Positions 57,104 to 64,000 of a stretch of DNA of 64,000 nt are shown in pieces. The position numbers were made by a program, and so were the translations under genes. Where the stretch lies: positions 2,480,001 to 2,544,000 of the forward strand of contig JAEOAD010000603.1 of NCBI GenBank assembly GCA_036365145.1, in the 5' to 3' direction. A model generated the notes under the pieces. The model was given only the letters and a program-made list of their open reading frames with translations, made no database searches and was not told where the DNA came from. This DNA comes from Orientallactaga sibirica (taxonomy: Eukaryota > Chordata > Mammalia > Rodentia > Dipodidae). Each line of letters opens with the position of its first letter. Positions within the stretch are counted from its first letter, which is position 1.

Positions 57104-57334
57104 CTAGTTGAGTGATTGTTTAATTTCTTGGGCTACTGGGGTTTTGTTCAGGTAGTCTTTCCCCATTCCTATTGATAGAAAGTTCCTTCTAATTTTTTCT
57201 TCCAGTACTAGCAAAGTTTCTGGTCTTATACTGAAGTCTTTGATCCACTTGGATTTGATTTTTGTGCATGGCAAGATGTGTAGATCGAATTTCATTTTCC
57301 TGAATATAACCATATTCAGTTTGTCCACTACCAT
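57104..57334 (-). pseudogene. L1 ORF2 C-terminal fragment
   Basis: 76 codons with the L-P-C-T-K-I-K-S-K-W-I-K-D block and the M-G-K-D-Y-L-N-K-T-P-V-A-Q-E block, as in the plus-strand L1 at 2095-2250. Frame lost on both sides. Confidence 0.85.
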
Positions 57335-57809
57335 TTTTTGAAGATGTTAACTGTTTTTCCAGTCTACATTGTTAGGGCCTTTGTCAAATATCAAGTAGCT
57401 ATAGTTACTTGACTGAAAGTCTGGGCCCTCGATTCTGTTTCATTGGTCTATAATCCTGGTTTTATGCCAGTATCATAGTGTTTTTATTACTATGGCTTTG
57501 TAATATGGCTTTAGATCAGGTATGGTGATGCCTCCAGAGGTGTTTCTTTTGGTGAGGATATGCTTGGATATGATTTTTTCTATCTCTGTGAAGAAAAATG
57601 TTGGGATTTTTATTGGTATTGCATTAAATCTGTATATTGCTTCTGGTAAGATTTCCATTTTTATTTAATTTTCATGTTAATTCTTCCTATAGAGGAGCAT
57701 TGGAGGTCTTTACATTTTCTCAAGTCCTCCTCAATTTCTTTCTTGAGTATTTTTTATGTTTTCATTGTAAAATTCCTTCACATCCTGGGTTAATGTTATT
57801 CCAAGGTAT

Positions 57810-57810
57810 T

Positions 57811-57845
<35 letters not shown>

Positions 57846-57848
57846 TTT
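57810..57848. repeat. (TTTA)n microsatellite in L1
   Basis: About nine TTTA units inside L1 ORF2 sequence. Confidence 0.93.
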
Positions 57849-58216
57849 TTGTTGCTATTGAAAACAGGAAACTTGCTTATTTCTTTCTCTGTATCTTTGT
57901 CTTTTGCATATAGAAAGGCTACTGATTTTTGTCCATTGATTTTGTATCCTGCTACTTTGCTGAAAGAATTAATCACCTTTAACAGTTTTGAGATGAAGGT
58001 TCTCTGGTTACTTATGTAGAGAATCATGTCATCTGTGAATAGGGCTAACTTAATGAATAGGGCTAACTTAATGAATAGGGCTAATTTAACTTCTTCCTTT
58101 CCAATTTGAATCCCTTTGATTTCGTTCTCCTGTCTTATTGCTTGGGCTAGCACATCTAGTACTATGTTGAAGAGCAGAGGTGAGAGTGAACATCCCTGTC
58201 TTATTCCTGATCTCAA
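57839..58216 (-). pseudogene. L1 ORF2 reverse transcriptase palm fragment with internal triplication
   Basis: 125 open codons on the minus strand. The palm motif G-I-R-Q-G-C-S-L-S is at residues 4-12, and the catalytic F-T-D-D is near residues 65-68. Between them L-A-L-F-I-K is repeated because of an 18-bp triplication, adding 12 residues just before the active site. The first catalytic-motif residue, alanine in most L1s, is threonine here. The frame runs on into the region after the palm and then ends in the (TTTA)n expansion. Confidence 0.88.
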
Positions 58217-58350
58217 TGGGAATTCCTTCTATCTCTCCCCATTAAGTATTATTTGGGCTTTATGAGTTTTATATATAGCCTTTATTATGTTGAGATATAA
58301 ACCATCCATGCCTATTCTCTTACTATTTGCATTTTTGATAATGATCTTTA

Positions 58351-58779
58351 ATCAATTGGGGCAATTGTTTTAGGCTACTAGTGAAATGAAAGTTTTTGCA
58401 AGAATGATCAGATTTTAAGTGATATTTTCTATGTGTACTGAATCATCATGTAATTTTTCTTTATTCTACATTGTGTATAAATTATAACATCTGATTAAAA
58501 TTTTTCATGACAGTGATTTGATTTGTTTAGTGTCATTGGGAACATAGTTCCAACCACTTATAAACTAGTGAAGAATACCTTTCAGGGCCACAAAGATGTG
58601 GAGTCTATGGCTAAAGATCCTACTGTTAAGGCAGTTGCATTGCCTATAATTTATATTATGTGGAAGTAGTTGGAAGTGGTGATTATTACCAGGTATTTAA
58701 TTTCCTTCATGGTATCCTACATGTGCCATTTTATTGTACAATCTCCTACTATTTTTACTTGTTATTTTGAGTTAGTTTC
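58351..58779. other. no recognised feature
   Basis: AT-rich stretch between the L1 and a B1 fragment. Confidence 0.45.
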
Positions 58780-58900
58780 TTCCTTTAGCCTCAACTATTC
58801 TGGAACTCACTCTGCAATGCAGGCTGTCTTCAAACCCACATTGATTCTCCTACCTCACCCTCCTAAGTGCTGGGATTATAGGTGTAAGCTACCAAACTTG
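58780..58900 (-). repeat. B1-like SINE, diverged
   Basis: The reverse complement starts CCAAGTTTGGTAGCTTACACC, followed by CAGCACTTAGGAGG and the CACTCTGCAATGCAGGC region. Missing a clear tail. Confidence 0.8.
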
Positions 58901-59109
58901 GTGAGAATGAAGTTCTTGACTCAATCAGATATAAAGGCAACATGTCTAGGATTCATTATCCATTTTCTTATATGTCGCATTATACACTTTCTTATGTAGT
59001 TACTTATAATTCACAAAAGAAAACAAAAATGGTATTACTTACTAAGTGCTTGAAACATGAATGCTAGGATAATAGGTATAGACCATCAAACCCAGTGGAT
59101 CAATATTCA

Positions 59110-59315
59110 GGGGCTGGAGAGATGGCTTAGCAGTTAAGGCACTTGCCTGCAAAGCCTAAGGACCCCAGTTTGATTCTCCAGGTCCCATGTAAGCCAGATG
59201 CACATGGTGGCACATGTGTCTGGAGTTCATCTGCAGTGGCTAGGGGCCCTGTTGCGCCCATTCTCTCTCTCCCCCTTTCTCTGACTCATCTCTAATAAAT
59301 AAATAAATAAAAATA
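59110..59315 (+). repeat. tRNA-derived SINE, short form
   Basis: GGGGCTGGAGAGATGGCTTAGCAGTTAAGGCACTTGCCTGC start, then GTTTGATTCTCCAGG and CCAGATGCACATGGTGGCACATGTGTCTGGAG; AAATAAATAAAT tail. One of the least diverged copies. Confidence 0.92.
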
Positions 59316-59319
59316 ACAT

Positions 59320-59885
59320 CTTTAAAAAACTTAATATTCTAACAATTTCTTCTAATTTTAATTATTTCATGATAAATATGAGGATGTATTTAGATATCAG
59401 ATATCATAACAGTCTGGTTGTATTCAATATCTACTTTCACAGATACTCATTAAAATAAATCTCCATCAACAGTGAAAAGTGACAACAGAAACTCAGTGGA
59501 TAAAGCACTATGATTCATTTCTAAACTCAAGTCCTTGATGGACAATTTGGACGATTCCATAGATCAGCCTAGAAGAAGAAAATCAAATGTAGAATCACAA
59601 AGAAGGTTAACAAGGTGAGCTGGTATCCAAAATTTCTATTTTCAACAAAAAAAGCAACTGCATATTGCTAATAGAACTTCAGGGTATTGTGTCACAGAGT
59701 CCAGCCAAACTCTTAAACATCAGCAATCAAGGAATTTCAATTAAATATACAGAGTTCATAATTTGCATAACCAAAGGTAGAATTCTGCTTCTAAGAAAAT
59801 GCAGTTAGACCAGACAAGGAAAACAATCCATTGTAATATGCAGAAAAAGCTGATTAAATTATAAAGTACCTATTTCTCTATCTTA
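59320..59885. other. no recognised feature
   Basis: AT-rich unique sequence; no coding block. Confidence 0.5.
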
Positions 59886-59886
59886 A

Positions 59887-60071
59887 AATATTTGTTTATT
59901 TCAGAGAGAAAGAGAGAGAGGGAGAGAATTGCACTCCAGGGCCTCATGCCATTGCAAACAAACTCCAGATACATGTATCACTTTGGCTTTACACGGATAC
60001 TGGGGACTCAACCCTGGTTTAGCAGGCATTGTAGCAAGCACCTACATCCACTGAACAATCCCTCTAGTCCA
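59887..60071 (-). repeat. tRNA-derived SINE, diverged
   Basis: The reverse complement starts GGACTAGAGGGATTGTTCAG at 60070. Body TGATACATGTATCTGGAGTTTGTTTGCAATGG. The GAGAGA block at 59905-59925 is the CT region. Confidence 0.8.
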
Positions 60072-60074
60072 GGT

Positions 60075-61320
60075 TCCTACTTCTTAAAGGCATCACACAG
60101 TTGTGTAAGGCAAGAAGTCCCAGCCCGTTGAGAAACCAAAAACAATTTTTTTTCAGATATATTCACATTATTCACCTCAGCCAACATCAGACATCCTATT
60201 TCCTTTAGTGGCATTTGATAATAATGAGATATGTTTGAGCAAGCAATGCTCTTCTATATGAGAAAAAAGAAACCCACAAAAATTATTAACAGTTGGTAAT
60301 GAAATTTAATATCTGAGGGACTTTAACAGAATTCTGAATTTGTGAAGTTGTGCTAGTGTTTTAAGGCACCAGAGAAGCCAAAAACCATAGTGTGTGGTAC
60401 AGAATCTAATCTCTGGCCACCTGTCCTTGTTTAGGAGGGAAAAATTTCCTAGGGTGTGTCTGTAAAAAGGTGAATTGAACTGTGAGTCCACAACCACTTC
60501 CCACATTGGGGAATTTCCTGACCCTGGGTGTAGGCTAAAGGCTGAGAAATTTGAGTATTTAGGCTTGGTAGAGTGCAGGGTGCTTTCATCAGGGCAGTGG
60601 TCTAGACCATCCTGGCTCATTGACTAAATAGTATGCCAGAAAAGAACAATATTCTCCTTAAGAAACTTGCAAACATTGGGTACTGCTGGGTCACAGGCTA
60701 ACAGTTAAAAGGAAAAGTGCTAAAAAAACAGTGTGGATGAACTCTCACCAGAATGTCAACTGAAATCCATGGAGTCCAAAGCCTTACCATTAGGATTAAT
60801 GGAATGTGGAATAAATCTTACAAAAATCACCCATCTTGCCCAGCTCAATTCCAGACTGTAATGCAATGATCACCATTTTACATTTTCTGCAAAACACATG
60901 ATTCTAGTGTGCTTTGCATGAAACATCCAACATTCAAACAGCCTTATGAAAAGCCATGATGACCACATGTTCATGGTCAAGTTTAAGAAAAAAAAAAGGA
61001 AAACTAAAGTACAGATCCATGGTGTTAACTTAATATCAAGAACGTTAAAATATTTGTACTTCTTCCTACTAAGAAAAGGGAGCAAACATTGAACAAAAAA
61101 ATAGTAAAAAGAAAAGATTTACCTGATTAGTCCTGAAATCTGTTTTAAAGATCAAGTGATCATTTTAGAATTAAAATACAACATATACAGTACGGGATTA
61201 GTTCTTCATTAATTGAGACAAGTATAAAACTTGTCTCAATAATGTTCAATAATGCTGAAGACAGTGGTATTAAGACTATGTTTACAGCTCAGTAGTATCA
61301 TTTGTATACTGTATCATTTC
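60075..61320. other. unique DNA; one 104-codon minus-strand frame of unknown status
   Basis: The minus frame at 60306-60620 is the longest non-repeat frame in this part (ATG at 60620). I recognise no domain, signal peptide or membrane segment in it. No upstream or downstream exon structure is visible. It could be a piece of an unrecognised retrocopy or chance. Confidence 0.35.
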
Positions 61321-61324
61321 CTTT

Positions 61325-61690
61325 CTTATTGCTTGGACAAAATACCTTAAGAGAAGCTACTTAGAAAGGGTTTTGGGTTTATTTCAGCTTATAGTTGCAG
61401 AGGGTAGATAGAGTCCATTGTTCTGGGAAAAAATATGAAACAACCCAGAATGAAGGCAGCATCACATTGTCATATCAGCAAGTGGGGAGAGAGAAAGAGA
61501 GAGAGAGAGGAACAAAAATGAATGGAATAGAAATCAGGCCCACCTTTAACACTTCAAGACCTGCCCCCAGTGACCTACTTTCTCCAGCAAGGCTCCACAT
61601 CCTCAAGGTCCCAGAACCTGCAGAATAGCATCATCATCTGGCCAAGATCATGGGTAAGACTGGATGAAATGTGAGTCCTGCCAGAGCAGG
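61325..61690 (-). mobile_element. MaLR-type LTR, second family
   Basis: CTTATTGCTTGGACAAAATACCTTAAGAGAAGC...GGGTTTATTTCAGCTTATAGTTGCAGAGGG..., then a GA-rich run and GACCTGCCCCCAGTGACCTACTTTCTCCAGCAAGGC. This is the reverse complement of a common rodent MaLR-type LTR. It is related in layout to, but different from, the LTR at 61738. Confidence 0.65.
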
Positions 61691-61737
61691 CAAGGTGGCA
61701 TCTTTGTTTCCGTGGGCCAGTCCTTAGCTAACTACCT

Positions 61738-62087
61738 ATAGTAGACAGCCTCAGGCACAGTTATGGAAGAAGGGATATTTATTGAAGCTTACAGATCAAG
61801 GGGAAATTCCATAATGGCAGAAAAAAGTTAGCCCTCTTTCACAGGTCCTAGGAGAGAGAGAGAAGCCACAAGCCACCTCTAGCAAGCAACCACACCTAGG
61901 AACTCCAGTTGAGCTCAAGCACTCTGCATATCTTTAGACTGGAATATGAGATCCACCCCCACACCTTAAGGCTGACACTAGGATCCACCCACAGTGACCC
62001 CTCCTCCAGCCATGTGGCTGCAGTTCCAATTTACAAAGTGCAATAAAATCCTGAATATATTGGGGGCCATCCATTGAAACTACCACA
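61738..62087 (-). mobile_element. MaLR-type LTR, solo
   Basis: On the minus strand, starts TGTGGTAGTTTCAATGGATGGCCCCC (62087 downward). It has CTTCAATAAATATCCC with an intact AATAAA (minus strand, near 61776-61781), and ends in GTCTACTA at 61738. It lacks about 30 bp seen near the end of the copy at 49531. No partner LTR nearby. Confidence 0.85.
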
Positions 62088-62089
62088 CC

Positions 62090-64000
62090 ATCAGTAAAGA
62101 AAAGCTTTCTTGCTCCTAATCCATATCACTATGTTAAGTAGTATTATAATTCAGGAATATTGCTTAATAAGCTTTGCCAACTACTCAAAAGAAGAGCAAC
62201 CAAAAATAGTCCTTTAATATTTATAAATAATGATTAACATATCAAAATACATTCAAAAGCTTCATGCTTATGTGTCTCCTGAATGTTTCATATACTTAAG
62301 CTGGATACTGGAAAATTTATCTCAGTTATTCCTAACAGATTCAAAATTAATCACTGTTATATAAATACATATTACTTTAATCCTTGAGTATTTCAGTCCT
62401 AAAATTTTAGCATGTATCTATTTTGTGCTAGTTGATTTTTGTTGCAGACTTGACTCTACTGAGCAGTGCAAATAAAATAAAATAAAATAAAATAAAATTA
62501 AATAATAAAATAAAATAAAATAAATAAACCTGGCAGATTTCAGAGTGTGATTCCAGTGATGTGGACTTGAGATTCAGCAAACAGGAGGAAAGATCTGCAC
62601 TGAATGTGGGCAGTGTTATCAACATGCTATGAGGAACCAAAACAGAAGCAGCATGCTTACCCAAGGCTCCAGTACACATGCCAATTTCTTCTAGAGCTGG
62701 TGCCTGTGCATGTTTGGTAACTTTGCATGTTTGATTTGCATGGTGGTCATGATAGGTTACTATCATTTAGCTTTCTACATGGGCTCACACCAGGGAACCT
62801 ACAGGAAGCTTCCAAACTTCAGTCTTAGAGTGAGGCTACAACATGATTCCCTGATTATGAGGCTTCCAGATTCCCTCCCTCCTGCAGACACGATTATGAG
62901 AATCCACAGCCTCTGAGCATGTAACCCCATCTGATTGACTTCCTCTTGTAATTGCATACTCATCATTTTTATCCTACTGGTTTAGACAATGCTAATCTAG
63001 ATCCCCCAACTCAATAATATTAGCTATTATTATAGTAAAACAAGACATTTTATGTTTTATCTTTCTTTATGTTCAGATATTTGCCTCACCAAGAGGTATT
63101 TATTCAATGTAAAAGATTTCTAGAGCTAGTTTTCCAAATAATTTTGATATAGTTCCAAATAATTTCTGTGGCCTTTTCAGTGTACACTTATCAAACAGCA
63201 CTGTATAAGTTATTTTTGACATGATTCTAAACCAATTCAAATTTAAATATATTTGAAATTTATGTGTCAATAATATTTGTTCAAAAGCTATTGCATTAAA
63301 ATGTCAGATTTCATCTTTTCTTTTTTTTTGAAAAGATTTTATTTTGAAGCAGCATATTCTATAGGATGATGGTAAAATATCTAACAAATCATCTATGCTC
63401 CTAGGCTTTTTATTTCTATTTCTTTTTTAGGAAGGGGCCAATTTTTTTTAGGAAGGGGCCAATTAACTTCTAAATTTTATTGACATTTCTCATTTCAGTA
63501 CATTTACACAACACCTGAAAATAATCTGGCCAAGGGTTATTACCCCTCACCAAGTTCAGTGGAGATGGAAACACTTAAATATCTCTTTGCAGGGGAGAAA
63601 ATGGTATCTTTAAGGTGCCTCTCTATACACTATGTAGACTTCATAGTTAAATTACACTATGGACTCACACCAACCCTTAGTCACACCTCTTATCCTTTTA
63701 TTAACCTTTAGGTTTTTATGATCTGTTAGGCATTGATACACATCTGTGCTACAGACCAAAATTATACCTAGCCACCTGACTAAATATTTCAAAGGCTACT
63801 AGTAAAAACACCTTGGATGTATAAAACAGTGCCTACCTTCATTTTAAGATAAACATATTTTCTATGTGCCTCAGTCCTCAGGGCCCTGTTTTCAATAACT
63901 CACATAATTTACACCTGTGAGTTGTTGGTTCTAGATTTAGTGAGGCATAACATTTTAAGTTTAAAGTACATTGCATCATTTAATAAGAGAAGGGTGAAAA
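62090..64000. other. unique AT-rich DNA with a short pentanucleotide repeat
   Basis: (AAATA)n at 62470-62525. A 20-21 bp tandem duplication at 63423-63463. No gene or intact mobile element recognised. Confidence 0.55.
62470..62525. repeat. (AAATA)n microsatellite
   Basis: About eleven AAATA units with one ATTAAATAAT interruption. Confidence 0.93.

Larger units (their letters stand above)
55535..58350 (-). mobile_element. L1 LINE (type A), 5'-truncated, on the minus strand
   Basis: 3'UTR at 55535-56330 in reverse: TGTAGCGCCCCCAAACTTACC near 56210, and CCGGTACTGGGATTTACAGG-like near 55955. ORF2 follows from 56340 to 58350. It is truncated in the reverse transcriptase domain near 58350. ORF2 landmarks on the minus strand: catalytic F-T-D-D-M at about 58025-58040, G-I-R-Q-G-C-S-L-S about 58190-58216, the C-terminal block near 57104-57334. 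It contains a (TTTA)n expansion at 57810-57848 and an 18-bp triplication at 58037-58090. Frames are broken at several points. Confidence 0.92.

Noticed and set aside
1..64000. CRISPR arrays, bacterial operons or phage-type systems
   Set aside because: No spaced short palindromic repeats, no operon-like gene runs and no ribosome binding sites. All large-scale structure is mammalian retroelement sequence.

Overview
This window is mammalian nuclear DNA, almost certainly from a rodent. The evidence is dense L1 LINE fragments, B1-like (7SL-derived) SINEs, many copies of a tRNA-derived SINE starting GGGCTGGAGAGATGGCTTAG, MaLR-type LTRs and long microsatellites. The SINE consensus resembles the tRNA-derived elements I associate with jerboas (Dipodidae, e.g. 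Jaculus), but that is recall, not a search result. I find no intact, spliced or expressed protein-coding gene. The window reads as intergenic or intronic sequence made of nested transposable elements of different ages.

Layout: 1-11.3 kb is a near-continuous stack of plus-strand L1 3' halves. The first is split by an ERVK-type LTR that still carries its tRNA-Lys primer binding site. The third is a twin-primed (5'-inverted) L1 with its own target duplication. 11.3-14.5 kb holds a tRNA-SINE, a decayed retrocopy of a nucleoside diphosphate kinase gene (NME1/NME2 type), a B4-like SINE and a solo ERVK LTR with a perfect 6-bp target duplication. 14.6-18.9 kb is mostly unique AT-rich DNA. 18.9-27.2 kb holds a 212-base pure-pyrimidine tract, old L1 on the minus strand, and two plus-strand L1s, one of which keeps a GC-rich 5'UTR made of tandem monomers. 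27.2-35 kb is mostly unique, with a retrocopy of carbonyl reductase 4 (CBR4) that keeps a long open frame but has lost its catalytic serine. 35-45.4 kb is largely unique with scattered SINEs. 45.4-54.7 kb holds a triple SINE array, an ancient L1, several MaLR LTRs, and a full MaLR element into whose 5' LTR a gammaretrovirus-like provirus (5' LTR, leader, broken gag) inserted. 55.3-58.4 kb is a minus-strand L1 with an 18-bp triplication next to the reverse transcriptase catalytic motif. 58.4-64 kb is unique DNA with SINEs and two more MaLR-type LTRs.

Nothing here works together as a pathway. The interest is in insertion order, structural variants of mobile elements, and two processed gene copies. 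Boundaries are read by eye and are typically good to about 5-20 bp, unless a target-site duplication fixes them.
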